Positions 23,421 through 30,927 of a stretch of 31,945 bases of DNA are shown here, in pieces. A program made the translations under genes and the position numbers. The stretch's first letter is position 1; each line of letters starts with the position of its first letter. Below the pieces are notes generated by a model that saw only the letters and a program-made list of their open reading frames with translations, was not told where the DNA came from and searched no databases. Source of the DNA: a virus; the IMG/VR virus record IMGVR_UViG_3300048590_000042, positions 1-31,945 of that record. One strand, written 5' to 3'.

Positions 23421-23755
23421 AGGCGCTGATTGACGAGGCGACCAACGAGCTGCGCGGCATCGTCATGAGCACGGCCGGCATTGACCTGACGGGACTGCGC
23501 GTGGTCGAACCCGTCCCGCGCCCGCCGCACGAGTACCGATGGAACCCGGCCACGTCGCAGTTCGATCCACGTCCGCCGAATGCGGCCGAGGATCTGAAGG
23601 GCGACCCGTTCTGGACTGCGCTGCGGGACGCAACGCCGCAGCAGATCGAAAACTGGCTCGGCAACAATGTCACGAACCTGGCCGAAGCACGGCGGGTACT
23701 GAAACTCATCCTATTGGCACTGCGGGCGCTTCGGGCGCGTCGCACATTGGAGTAA
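23417..23755 (+). CDS. Small hypothetical phage protein
   Basis: 112 residues from GTG overlapping the gpJ stop. The sequence contains GLRVVEPVPRPPHEYRWNPATSQFDPRPP, a turn-rich linker, and a C-terminal helical block (TPQQIENWLGNNVTNLAEARRVLKLILLALRALRARRTLE) with a hydrophobic, basic end. The linker W.P....FDPRP is a recurrent feature of small proteins located just after tail tip genes; function unknown. The C-terminal helix could be amphipathic rather than transmembrane. An upstream frame from 23330 overlaps gpJ in another frame. Confidence 0.55.
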   Translation: MKALIDEATNELRGIVMSTAGIDLTGLRVVEPVPRPPHEYRWNPATSQFDPRPPNAAEDLKGDPFWTALRDATPQQIENWLGNNVTNLAEARRVLKLILLALRALRARRTLE

Positions 23756-23758
23756 GCA

Positions 23759-24211
23759 ATGGCAACTGGCGACTTCACCTGGTTCAATGCCGCGAAGCTC
23801 AAGCTCGGTTTGAAAAAGATCGATCTTGAAAATGACACGATCAAGCTCGGGCTTATCACGAATGCCGTGACCCCGACTGCGACGACGGCGGATCCATGCT
23901 GGGGCGCCGGTGGCACCACGAATCTGTCATCGTCGCAAGTCACCCCGGGCGGGAACTACTCGAGCGGCGGCCCCACGGTTGCCGACAATACATTCACGGA
24001 ATCCGGAGGCACGGCGACCTTCGACGGCGATGCGGTCACGATCGCGCAAAACGCATCGAACCCCACGAACGCACGCTGGGGGATTCTCTACAGCGACACA
24101 GCGACGAACAAGGATGCGCTCGGCTTCCTTGACCTCGGTGCAGTCACCGACCTGTCCGCGGGCGGGTTTTCGGCCACGCCGAACGCCAGCGGGATCATGT
24201 ACCTCGCATGA
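23759..24211 (+). CDS. Small phage structural/tail-associated protein
   Basis: 150 residues, ATG after GGAG (23749-23752). The pattern MATGDFTWFNAAKLKLGLKKIDLENDTIKLGLITNAVTPTATT, ending in NARWGILYSDTATNKDALGFLDLGAV, is familiar from small proteins found beside phage tail fibre genes: 'F.......l....idl..d.ik..L.....' and '.ar...ly.d..t..d.l.g..dlG'. Beta-rich and without enzyme motifs. Position after gpJ suggests a fibre-associated component. The function is not established. Confidence 0.6.
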   Translation: MATGDFTWFNAAKLKLGLKKIDLENDTIKLGLITNAVTPTATTADPCWGAGGTTNLSSSQVTPGGNYSSGGPTVADNTFTESGGTATFDGDAVTIAQNASNPTNARWGILYSDTATNKDALGFLDLGAVTDLSAGGFSATPNASGIMYLA

Positions 24212-25911
24212 TCGAGTTCCGTGCGGCCGGCTACATCGAAGTGTGGCGCGGCGAAGAATACATATCCCGGCACCGTGTCGAACGTGAGGCCGTTGAGTCT
24301 GCCGCCGCATCCGGCCCGGGCGAATACGAACTGAGGTTTCCAACAGTGCATGTCATCGTCCGCATTCCGATTGTCGAACCGAACGCCCCGGAGATCGGCA
24401 CCCCGACCGTCGTTTCGGCGTCGTCGCTATTGGTCCCGCTGGCGAGAGCAGCGGGCGGGCCGGTCGCTATTTCCGACTACGTTCTCGAGCGCGGCGAGAT
24501 CCCAGACGCAATGGTCGAAATTGTCCGCGGGCCGTCGATCTTCGACTATACCGACACCGGTCTGACCGGAAACACTCGGTACTATTATCGGGCCTATGCG
24601 ATCGACGATACCGGCCGCGAGTCGGCATATTCGGCGACGGTCAGTCAGATCACCACGCCAGCGTCGGGCGCGGACCTGACTGCGCCGCCCGCGCCGACGT
24701 TAAACGCCGCAAGCGTGGCCGGGACGAATGTCACGCTGACTTGGAACGCGGTGACGGATCCAGTCGTCGGCGGCGAGGCGACCTCTGGCCTGAAGCAATA
24801 CAACGTCCGACGGGACGGGGTGTACATCGGTTCCACGACGACGGAATCCTATGTCGACACCGGGCTCGCCGCGGCCACTTACAGTTACACGGTCCGGTCC
24901 GAGGACGTAGCAGGAAACAAGTCCGGTGACTCGAATGCGGTCAGCGCCGTCGTTGCATCAACCCCGCCATCGGTCACGATCAAGTGGCATCCGGGGCATT
25001 ACGCCTTGCCGGGCGCAGGCGATTCAGACGCAACGCGGCTTTCGCTGTGGGACGACATCGACTCGAGCGGCGGTTGGCAGGGCGGGCACGTTCGGTACTT
25101 TTGGGGCGAACTTGAGACGACGCTAGGCAATTACAACTTCGCAAAGATCCTGAGCGACCGCACGCGGTTGGCGAGTCATGGACTGAAGCTGGTGATACAG
25201 ATTCAGATCGCAGACTTTGGCTCGGGTTTCACAACGCTCGGGCGGCTCGCTCCGTCTTACCTCGCAGGCAGCACGTATGGAGGTGGCGCGGCGTATCTGG
25301 CCGACCGCAGGATCCTGCGGGTGTGGGACGCGAACGTCGTCACTCGTTTGATCGCACTCGATACCGCGCTGGCCGCAGAGTTCGAGGGCGACGCGGTGAT
25401 CTCTGGATTCGTGCTCGCCGAGACGGCACTTGGCGCGGTTCAGTCCGAACCCGGATACACGAATGCGAACTTCCACACGCAGCTCCGGCGCCGCATCCTG
25501 GCGGGCGAAACGGACTGGCCGACCACGCCACGATTCGTGTACTTCAACTGGCTGCTGGGGACGGATTCAGATCGCGCGGCACTCGGCGCTTACTGCGCAT
25601 CGCATACCACGGGCCTCGGCGGCCCCGACATAAAACCCCCCGAATTGTTCGACGGTATGGAGGTCTATACGGGCGCGATCGGCGGCGTCGATTATCGCGG
25701 CGTTGTTCCCGCCTGCTATGCAAACCAGTCGGATAGCGTGAACGGATGGTCGATTGAGACGCTTTACGATTACGCGCTCGACCCACTGCAGACGAACTAC
25801 CTGAACACATTCGTGCGACCGAATGGCTCGGCGAATACGTGGGCGCAGATCAAGTCCTTTGTCGCCGCTAATCCGAACATGATCAGCACGTTGCCGTCGG
25901 TCTATGACTGA
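24208..25911 (+). CDS. Fn3-linked glycoside hydrolase-like tail protein
   Basis: 567 residues from ATG 24208. After an N-terminal beta part, two Fn3-like domains occupy about 60-150 and 155-255 (ending NAVSAVVASTPPSV). From 258 the chain reads as a TIM barrel: WHPGHYALPG, then RYFWGELETTLGNYNF (the 'W..lE...G.Ynf' pattern of GH35/42-like clan A enzymes), HGLKLVIQIQIADFG, GFVLAETALG with E405, and GMEVYTGAI with E485, the spacing expected for the acid/base and nucleophile. I infer polysaccharide degradation as a receptor-destroying or depolymerase enzyme, with its position among fibre genes in support. The family was not confirmed. Confidence 0.65.
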   Translation: MIEFRAAGYIEVWRGEEYISRHRVEREAVESAAASGPGEYELRFPTVHVIVRIPIVEPNAPEIGTPTVVSASSLLVPLARAAGGPVAISDYVLERGEIPDAMVEIVRGPSIFDYTDTGLTGNTRYYYRAYAIDDTGRESAYSATVSQITTPASGADLTAPPAPTLNAASVAGTNVTLTWNAVTDPVVGGEATSGLKQYNVRRDGVYIGSTTTESYVDTGLAAATYSYTVRSEDVAGNKSGDSNAVSAVVASTPPSVTIKWHPGHYALPGAGDSDATRLSLWDDIDSSGGWQGGHVRYFWGELETTLGNYNFAKILSDRTRLASHGLKLVIQIQIADFGSGFTTLGRLAPSYLAGSTYGGGAAYLADRRILRVWDANVVTRLIALDTALAAEFEGDAVISGFVLAETALGAVQSEPGYTNANFHTQLRRRILAGETDWPTTPRFVYFNWLLGTDSDRAALGAYCASHTTGLGGPDIKPPELFDGMEVYTGAIGGVDYRGVVPACYANQSDSVNGWSIETLYDYALDPLQTNYLNTFVRPNGSANTWAQIKSFVAANPNMISTLPSVYD

Positions 25912-26648
25912 TGGGCGTCTATTCGCACCGGACTAGCGGGACGGTCGTCGGATCGTCCAGCTCGGACGCGCTATCTCCGACGGCCGGTACGCACGGCGTG
26001 GACTATCAGACTGGCGACCTGATGCTGTGCGCCGCGATCAACCGCGCCGGCACGCAGACCGTATCGGCCCTGACCGGCTGGACGCAGCTCTACGCGTACA
26101 CAACGCAGGGCTCGACCGAAGTCTGGGGCCGCATCGCAGACGGCGGGGCGAATGACGCGCCGACTGTGGATTGGAGCGGCAGTGCACAAGCGGCCGCATG
26201 GATTGACGTGTTCTATGGCGACGTGTACTCGACGCTCGCGAGCATCGTTCACGCGGCCAGCGCGGAGAGCAGTTCGTCGGCATCGGTGCCGAGGTGTCCC
26301 GCGCTGACTGCGGCCACGAACGCATTCACGGAAAGCGACTGCCTGCTGTACGCCATCGGCAAGCGCAGCACGACGGCGGATTCGGTTTCCGCAGTGATCG
26401 CTCCGTCCGGCCTGACGCTCGCGCAGTCGTGGATCGATAACACGTTCGGTTTCATCACCGGCAGCGCCTATGCGCAGCAGGCGGCACAGGCGGACTTCGG
26501 CGGCGCCGATTTCTCGCAGACCGGGGGCGTTGAATCCAGCTCGTCAAACGGTGTGATGCTCGCGCTGCGCAGTGCCGCCGTATCAAGCGGTGGATCGTTC
26601 GTGCTGCCGACAATGCTTAATCGAACCAACACTCTCTTGAGGATGTAG
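25911..26648 (+). CDS. Beta-rich phage structural protein
   Basis: 245 residues; ATG shares a base with the preceding stop. The sequence is Ser/Thr/Ala-rich with repeated strand-like stretches (GDLMLCAAINRAGTQTVSALTGWTQLYAYTTQGSTEVWGR, and DCLLYAIGKRSTTADSVSAVIAPSGLTLAQSW). 'GD...a......g......P.GWt.l......g.....w.k.a..........' is a recurrent pattern in phage tail/fibre proteins, though the function is unknown. No signal peptide or membrane segment. It ends with a short basic tail NRTNTLLRM. Confidence 0.6.
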   Translation: MGVYSHRTSGTVVGSSSSDALSPTAGTHGVDYQTGDLMLCAAINRAGTQTVSALTGWTQLYAYTTQGSTEVWGRIADGGANDAPTVDWSGSAQAAAWIDVFYGDVYSTLASIVHAASAESSSSASVPRCPALTAATNAFTESDCLLYAIGKRSTTADSVSAVIAPSGLTLAQSWIDNTFGFITGSAYAQQAAQADFGGADFSQTGGVESSSSNGVMLALRSAAVSSGGSFVLPTMLNRTNTLLRM

Positions 26649-26651
26649 CGA

Positions 26652-27101
26652 ATGTCCATTTACACGGTCCCGTTCGACAATCTCTCGGTCACAAATGATT
26701 CGGACCAGGACATCTGGGAGATCACCGCGCCGGCCGACGCGGCAGTCATCCTGCATCACTTTGAACTCTACAGCGCGACGACCTCAGACGAGCGCGTGCG
26801 GTTGCAGCTCGTCCGTCGTTCGACGGCCGGCTCGGGTGGTGCGGGCGCGACGGAAGTCTCGGCGACGGGAACGGCTGCGGCGGTCGGTACAGCGGTCGTG
26901 CAGTTGAACACCACGCCCGGCACCGCGGGCGATGTCCTGCTCGCATGGTACTGGTCTCAGCTCTCGCCGCTGGTGTATCTGCCGACGCCCGAGGGCCGCA
27001 TCATCCTGCCGCCCGGCGGGCGCATCGGCCTGAACCTCGAGACTGCGGTTGCGTCAACCCGCAACTGGAGCGGCTTCATCAAGTTCCAAGAGATCGGTTA
27101 A
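26652..27101 (+). CDS. Small beta-rich phage virion protein
   Basis: 149 residues, ATG after GAGG (26639-26642). The chain (MSIYTVPFDNLSVTNDSDQDIWEITAPADAAVILHHFELYSATTSDERVRLQLVRRSTAG, then RIILPPGGRIGLNLETAVASTRNWSGFIKFQEIG) has the look of a single jelly-roll domain of the type seen in capsid decoration and small tail proteins: 'y......v.v.t..dlwei.apa.....l....l.Q.sd....ql.i.l.r.......g'. No enzyme motif. It shares TAATG with the next gene. Virion location is an inference from this pattern. Confidence 0.6.
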   Translation: MSIYTVPFDNLSVTNDSDQDIWEITAPADAAVILHHFELYSATTSDERVRLQLVRRSTAGSGGAGATEVSATGTAAAVGTAVVQLNTTPGTAGDVLLAWYWSQLSPLVYLPTPEGRIILPPGGRIGLNLETAVASTRNWSGFIKFQEIG

Positions 27102-28159
27102 TGCCAGTCTACCGCCGGCCGCACGACCACGCGCAGCAGGCGGCGATCGTTCGCTGGCATACCCTGCCCGAGTACATCCTGCCGTGGTATAGCGCCGAAC
27201 TGACGCTGACGACGCTGCCGTGGACGATTGGCCTGTCGCCGACGATCAGCATGACCGCGGCGGAACTGACGCTGACCACGCCCGCGTGGACAATCTCCAG
27301 TCCTGCGGTGATCTTGATGATTCCCGAGGCTCTCACGCTTACGACCCCGCCGTGGGTGATTTCCTACACGCAGGAAACGACCACGGTGCCGAACGTCGTC
27401 GGGCTGTCGGCAAACGATGCCGTTGATGCGGTGCGCGCCGCGACCCTCACGCCCATTGTCACGTATAGCATTACAGGCACGGTCGAAGCGCAGAAAGTCA
27501 CCGCGCAGGATCCCGCGGCCGCAACCGTGGCAAACCTGAATACGACGGTGCTGGTGACGGCCGAGGCTGGACTGTATGCCTGGCCGTCCGGTGTAGGGGT
27601 CAGCGAGTGCGAGTGGCAGTGGCACAGCCGCACCCGGCCGCGCATCAGCCCGTTGACGGGCAAGACGCGCACGGTCGGGGACGGGGGCGAGTTCTGGTCC
27701 TGCACGATCACCACGCGCAACCTGAAGGACGGCGACCGGGCGGCCATGCAGGCGTTCCTGTCCCGGCTGCGGGGCCGGCTCCACCGCGCCACGTTGCCGG
27801 CGGACGTGTTCACGAAGCAGGGCACGATCACGGCCGCGACCGTGAACGGCGCGAACCAGACGGGCACCAGCCTCGTCTGTAACGGCTGCTCGCCGTCCAC
27901 CGGCACCGTCAAGGCCGGCGACATGATCTCGCTCGAGAAACGGCTCTACATGGTCGTGGCTGACGCCACGGCGGTGGCGAGTGCAATCACGATCGAAGTC
28001 GTGCCGGCGCTGGAAGGACCGCCCGCGTCCGGGGCCGCCGTGGTGTTCTCGCCCACCGGCAACTTCCGGCTCGCGGAGAACTCGGCCGGGTGGAGTAACG
28101 CCCCCGGCGGGTTCAGCTCGTTCGAGTCGATCCGGTTCATCGAGGATCGCAACGGATGA
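27101..28159 (+). CDS. PASTA-domain fusion with tail tip paralogue
   Basis: 352 residues from ATG 27101. Residues 30-90 contain three repeats of the strand motif (A)ELTLTTxPWTI. Residues about 94-158 form a PASTA domain (TVPNVVGLSANDAVDAVRAATL, then TAQDPAAATVANLNTTVLVT); PASTA domains bind peptidoglycan or peptide stems. Residues about 165-352 are a paralogue of the tail tip protein at 18768-19349 (FLSRLRGRLHRATLP, AGDMISLEKRLYMV, PTGNFRLAENS). A wall-binding domain joined to a tail-tip domain suggests a role in adsorption or cell wall contact. Combination inferred from the motifs seen. Confidence 0.7.
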   Translation: MPVYRRPHDHAQQAAIVRWHTLPEYILPWYSAELTLTTLPWTIGLSPTISMTAAELTLTTPAWTISSPAVILMIPEALTLTTPPWVISYTQETTTVPNVVGLSANDAVDAVRAATLTPIVTYSITGTVEAQKVTAQDPAAATVANLNTTVLVTAEAGLYAWPSGVGVSECEWQWHSRTRPRISPLTGKTRTVGDGGEFWSCTITTRNLKDGDRAAMQAFLSRLRGRLHRATLPADVFTKQGTITAATVNGANQTGTSLVCNGCSPSTGTVKAGDMISLEKRLYMVVADATAVASAITIEVVPALEGPPASGAAVVFSPTGNFRLAENSAGWSNAPGGFSSFESIRFIEDRNG

Positions 28160-28596
28160 GCACCTTCATCGACGGCAACCTCGATCCGTCGCGGGCGTAC
28201 TACCTGCTCAAGATTCAGGACGCCGCACAGCGCGGAATGGCGAACCACTGGCCGCAGCCGCGCTGGATCAAGTATCGCGCGGACGATGACTTTGTGTTCG
28301 TGATGGCGTGGATGAATCGCGCCTGTGCGGATCGGTTCTATCCCAACGTCTCGCCCCAACGGGTCATCGGTCACTGCGATCGGTCCTGTCACACCGACGA
28401 GCGGGCCGCGCACTACGCGATCACCGACCAGCAGGCCGTCGATCGGCCGGGGCTGATTGTCGAATGCGACGAGCCGGACCCGAACGGCGGCACCGTGCGC
28501 GTCCTCAAATTCGCCTATCGGGTCAACGCCGATGGCCTGCTCGGCTGGTTTGTGTACGGAGAATGCCCGGATGAACAACAACAACCCCCCGGCTGA
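28156..28596 (+). CDS. Hypothetical phage protein before the lysis genes
   Basis: 146 residues, ATG overlapping the preceding stop. The chain (GNLDPSRAYYLLKIQDAAQRGMANHWPQPRWIKYRADDDFVFVMAWMNRACADRFYPN...RVIGHCDRSCHTDERAAHYAITDQQAVDR) includes clustered His and Cys residues (GHCDRSCH) that could bind a metal, but no known domain is recognised. It is highly soluble with an acidic end. It overlaps the next gene by 26 bases. It may be structural or a lysis accessory; neither can be shown. Confidence 0.5.
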   Translation: MSTFIDGNLDPSRAYYLLKIQDAAQRGMANHWPQPRWIKYRADDDFVFVMAWMNRACADRFYPNVSPQRVIGHCDRSCHTDERAAHYAITDQQAVDRPGLIVECDEPDPNGGTVRVLKFAYRVNADGLLGWFVYGECPDEQQQPPG

Positions 28597-28900
28597 CTGG
28601 GCGTGGCCCGCGCTGATTCAATCGCTGCAACGCGACATCGGCCAGCTTCGAGAACTGATGGACGAGGCGCGCCGCGAGACGATCCAGGTGCGCGAGATTC
28701 ACCGCAAGGAACTCGACGCGCTGATTGACCAGCTCCGCTCGGTGCGGGAACAGCTCAACCCGATCGTGAAGGAGCGCGAGGACAGCAACCGGCTGTCACG
28801 CGAAACGCGCTGGTCGTGGATCGAGCGCACGGGATGGATCGTCATGGGCGGGCTGGCGCTGGCGGCGTGGCACTTCATCAAGGAGAACTTGCGGCGATGA
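28571..28900 (+). CDS. XhlA-like coiled-coil membrane protein (lysis)
   Basis: 109 residues from ATG 28571 with GGAGA nine bases upstream. Residues 15-75 are a heptad-patterned coiled coil (SLQRDIGQLRELMDEARRETIQVREIHRKELDALIDQLRSV), then residues about 85-105 are one membrane span (IERTGWIVMGGLALAAWHFI) and the tail is KENLRR. A coiled coil followed by a C-terminal span is the layout of the haemolysin XhlA family, whose members act with holin and endolysin in lysis. Its place directly before the endolysin supports this. A separate role as an antiholin cannot be excluded. Confidence 0.6.
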   Translation: MNNNNPPADWAWPALIQSLQRDIGQLRELMDEARRETIQVREIHRKELDALIDQLRSVREQLNPIVKEREDSNRLSRETRWSWIERTGWIVMGGLALAAWHFIKENLRR

Positions 28901-29355
28901 GCTACACCCTCTCAGCCCGGTCGCTGCGCAACCTGAAGGGGGTACATCCCGATCTGGTGCGCGTCGTGAAGCACGCGATCGAGGACACGCCCATCGACTT
29001 CGTGGTGATCGAGGGGCTGCGCACGATGAAGCGCCAGCAGCAACTTGTGGAGGCGGGCGCCTCGCAGACCATGAACTCCCGGCACATCACCGGCCACGCC
29101 GTTGACCTGGCCGCGTGGGTCGGCGAGATCCGCTGGGACATGGGCCTGTACTACCAGATCGCCGCGACCGTGCAGAAGGTCAGCAAGTACGCTGGGGTGC
29201 CGATCCGTTGGGGCGGGTGCTGGGTGCGGCTGGACACCACGGACAAGACCCCGGCGCAACTGGTGGCCGATTACGTCGCCTCGCGGAAGCTGGCGGGCAA
29301 GCGCGCTTTCATAGACGGACCGCATTTAGAGTTGCCGGCGGGACTGTATCCGTGA
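28897..29355 (+). CDS. Endolysin, M15-family peptidase (VanY/T5-type)
   Basis: 152 residues from ATG 28897 with AGGAGA upstream; the frame extends back to 28816 but that part overlaps the previous gene. The motif SRHITGHAVDL gives H63 and D70 and GPHLEL gives H146, the three zinc ligands of M15 peptidases, with VIEGLRTMKRQQQLVEAG nearby as in L-alanyl-D-glutamate peptidases. No signal peptide, so it depends on a holin to reach the wall. It cuts peptide links in peptidoglycan at the end of infection. The short length fits single-domain enzymes such as the T5 endolysin. Confidence 0.9.
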   Translation: MSYTLSARSLRNLKGVHPDLVRVVKHAIEDTPIDFVVIEGLRTMKRQQQLVEAGASQTMNSRHITGHAVDLAAWVGEIRWDMGLYYQIAATVQKVSKYAGVPIRWGGCWVRLDTTDKTPAQLVADYVASRKLAGKRAFIDGPHLELPAGLYP

Positions 29356-29549
29356 ACCTCTCGACCTTCGGCGGCCGGCGCTTCCTGATGACGATGGGCT
29401 GCGGCGTGGCCTGCACCGTTCTCGTCTGGTTCGCCAAGATCGACGGGCCGATCTTCCGGGACATAATTATCGCCACGGTCGCGGTCTACATCGCCGGGAA
29501 CACGGCCCAGAAGATTCGCGCCGCGAACAAGGAGCAGGCCGATGCCTGA
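29352..29549 (+). CDS. Holin-like two-span membrane protein
   Basis: 65 residues from GTG 29352, overlapping the endolysin stop by four bases. Two hydrophobic segments (FLMTMGCGVACTVLVWFAKI and FRDIIIATVAVYIAGNTAQKI) are separated by a short charged loop with DGP, and the C-terminus is charged (RAANKEQADA). Size, two spans, and the place between endolysin and spanin genes suggest a class II-type holin or related small membrane protein. No family signature was recognised. Confidence 0.65.
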   Translation: MNLSTFGGRRFLMTMGCGVACTVLVWFAKIDGPIFRDIIIATVAVYIAGNTAQKIRAANKEQADA

Positions 29550-29733
29550 GTTCCAAGCCATGCTGCTCTCGGACCATCTGGCCGAAGCCCTCGCCGCGCT
29601 CAACCGCGCCCGTGAGGCGGCCCGCGACCAGCACAACGTGAACCATCGCGAGGTGGTGCAGCGGGAGATTACGCAGGCAGAGCATTCGATCGCGCGGGTC
29701 ATCGGGCTCATTGCCGGGGCGCCCCAGTCGTGA
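29542..29733 (+). CDS. Small helical protein in the lysis cassette
   Basis: 63 residues, ATG after AAGGAG (29529-29534), inside the end of the holin-like gene. Almost entirely helical (LLSDHLAEALAALNRAREAARDQHNVNHREVVQREITQAEHSIARVI) with no membrane segment. Not recognised; similar small helical proteins are often found in phage lysis modules without known function. Its stop overlaps the i-spanin GTG start (GTGA). Confidence 0.55.
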   Translation: MPEFQAMLLSDHLAEALAALNRAREAARDQHNVNHREVVQREITQAEHSIARVIGLIAGAPQS

Positions 29734-30233
29734 TCCCGCTCGCATGGCTCAAGCTCGTCCCGTGGCGGCTGGTGGGTGCCGCGGGACTGGTCGTGGCCGT
29801 CGCCCTGATGGGCTGGCGCGTGACTCGGTGGCACGATGCGTTTGAGGCTTTACCCGGCGTCCGTGACGCCCTCGAACGCGAGGAGGGGTGTCTAGATGGC
29901 TCCAAGTGCGCGGACCGCGTGGCGGCCCTCGTGGTGCGGCAGGAACAGGCAACCAAAGATGCGGTGGCGGACTATGAACGTGAACTGGAAGACCTTCGCA
30001 ATCGTCCTGTGCCTACTCGGGTCATCCGGGTGTGCCGCCAGGCCAATCCAGGTGACGTGCGTGTTCCCGGCGCCCCCGGCGGAACTGATGGAACCGGCGC
30101 CCCCGGCGGGGTCGTTTCAGGACCGGATGAATTCGATACTCGCCCCCTACGAGAGCTTGCCCGCGAAGCCGACGAAGTAGCGGCTAGACTTCGGGCGATT
30201 CAGGAGTGGAACCGGGCGCTGGCGGCGCAGTAG
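29730..30233 (+). CDS. Rz: i-spanin (Rz-like)
   Basis: 167 residues from GTG 29730. An N-terminal membrane anchor (WRLVGAAGLVVAVALMGWRV) is followed by a periplasmic helical region (DAFEALPGVRDALEREEG..., EQATKDAVADYERELEDLRN) and a C-terminal LRELAREADEVAARLRAIQEWN stretch, which matches Rz-type inner membrane spanins. These fuse the inner and outer membranes after the wall is cut. The gene has a full o-spanin reading frame embedded in the +1 frame, the classical Rz/Rz1 arrangement. The Gly/Ala/Pro-rich stretch at about residues 110-125 is imposed by the embedded gene. Confidence 0.8.
   Translation: MIPLAWLKLVPWRLVGAAGLVVAVALMGWRVTRWHDAFEALPGVRDALEREEGCLDGSKCADRVAALVVRQEQATKDAVADYERELEDLRNRPVPTRVIRVCRQANPGDVRVPGAPGGTDGTGAPGGVVSGPDEFDTRPLRELAREADEVAARLRAIQEWNRALAAQ
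29974..30180 (+). CDS. Rz1: o-spanin lipoprotein (Rz1-like), embedded in Rz
   Basis: 68 residues from ATG 29974 in a frame different from Rz; upstream in-frame codons to 29896 are not needed. The signal MNVNWKTFAIVLCLLGSSGC ends in a lipobox with Cys20, and the mature part is Pro-rich (PAPPAELMEPAPP), both hallmarks of Rz1. It is lipidated in the outer membrane and meets the i-spanin across the periplasm. Complete nesting within the Rz frame matches lambda. Confidence 0.82.
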   Translation: MNVNWKTFAIVLCLLGSSGCAARPIQVTCVFPAPPAELMEPAPPAGSFQDRMNSILAPYESLPAKPTK

Positions 30234-30387
30234 CGGCTGCGTTCTGCTCGCAGTACATATCGGCGCGTCGGTTCAGCGACTCCGCGACCCTCGCAAACTC
30301 ATTGGCGTGCATCTGTAGATCGCGAGCGACGAGATAGTACGCCTCGGCCAGTGCCAAGCGTTCCACTTCCGCGTATGGGTCGCTCAT
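30184..30387 (-). CDS. Small hypothetical protein, end of minus-strand operon
   Basis: 67 residues, ATG overlapping the stop of the upstream gene (ATGA); the last 50 bases overlap the end of Rz on the opposite strand. Residues 1-50 are helical (DPYAEVERLALAEAYYLVARDLQMHANEFARVAESLNRRADMY), and the tail is Pro/Ala-rich (ATAPPAPGSTPESPEV). No known domain. Its start site shares a 23-base identical segment with the start of the next upstream gene, including the ribosome binding site. Function unknown. Confidence 0.55.
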   Translation of the reverse strand: MSDPYAEVERLALAEAYYLVARDLQMHANEFARVAESLNRRADMYCEQNAAATAPPAPGSTPESPEV

Positions 30388-30400
30388 CGCTCACCCTCCT
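30378..30400 (-). repeat. 23-bp direct repeat at a gene junction, copy 1
   Basis: Identical over 23 bases to 30905-30927. On the minus strand each copy contains the ribosome binding site GGAGGG, the end of one gene (codons for GER and TGA) and the overlapping ATG and first codons (MSD) of the next. Confidence 0.85.
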
Positions 30401-30914
30401 TCGCAGCGGCAAGAAAGCGGGCCATCTGATCGAAGTCCTCATGATACAGCCGTACCAGATACGCCCCGTTTTCAAAGTGGCGAACGCTGCCGTTCGTTTT
30501 GCGGATGATGACTCTCGCCTCGGCCAGTTCGCGTTGCGCCCGCCCAAGATCAGCCTCAAGCTCCGCTATGGTTGCTTGAAATTCACCGGCATCAACATCA
30601 GCGGACACTCGCAGTTCTCCTATCTCGCGCTGCAAATCGAGAATCTGCCCATCGCGCTGCTGGTAGATTGCGATTAGCCCTTGCGCCTCGGCCAGTTCGC
30701 GGCGTGCATCATCGCGTTCCTCACACGCCTGACGATACAGGTCGGCCATTGCATCCCGGTCGCGCCGCAGCCCCGAAATCTCCGCGCACAGTTCCAGCGC
30801 CTGCGCGTTCAGGCGGTCGAGTTCGTCGGCGGCAACCTCAAGCGTAAGGATTTCGGCATACGCGAATTCTGGATCATTGGCCATGTGGCGCAGCGTCTCA
30901 GTCAGGTCGCTCAT
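30384..30914 (-). CDS. Coiled-coil phage protein (accessory/early type)
   Basis: 176 residues, ATG overlapping the preceding stop. It is mostly a long coiled coil (ELCAEISGLRRDRDAMADLYRQACEERDDARRELAEAQGLIA, then LDLQREIGELRVSADVDAGEFQATIAELEADLGRAQRELAEAR), ending in a small globular region (KTNGSVRHFENGAYLVRLYHEDFDQMARFLAAAKEGER). This resembles Ea22/Ead-like phage accessory proteins, which have a coiled coil plus short domains. Function not established. Confidence 0.6.
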   Translation of the reverse strand: MSDLTETLRHMANDPEFAYAEILTLEVAADELDRLNAQALELCAEISGLRRDRDAMADLYRQACEERDDARRELAEAQGLIAIYQQRDGQILDLQREIGELRVSADVDAGEFQATIAELEADLGRAQRELAEARVIIRKTNGSVRHFENGAYLVRLYHEDFDQMARFLAAAKEGER

Positions 30915-30927
30915 CGCTCACCCTCCT
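30905..30927 (-). repeat. 23-bp direct repeat at a gene junction, copy 2
   Basis: Second identical copy of the segment at 30378-30400. The flanking gene ends (KEGER and QEGER) and gene starts (MSDP and MSDL) are similar, suggesting duplication of the junction or selection for a coupled start. Confidence 0.85.
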
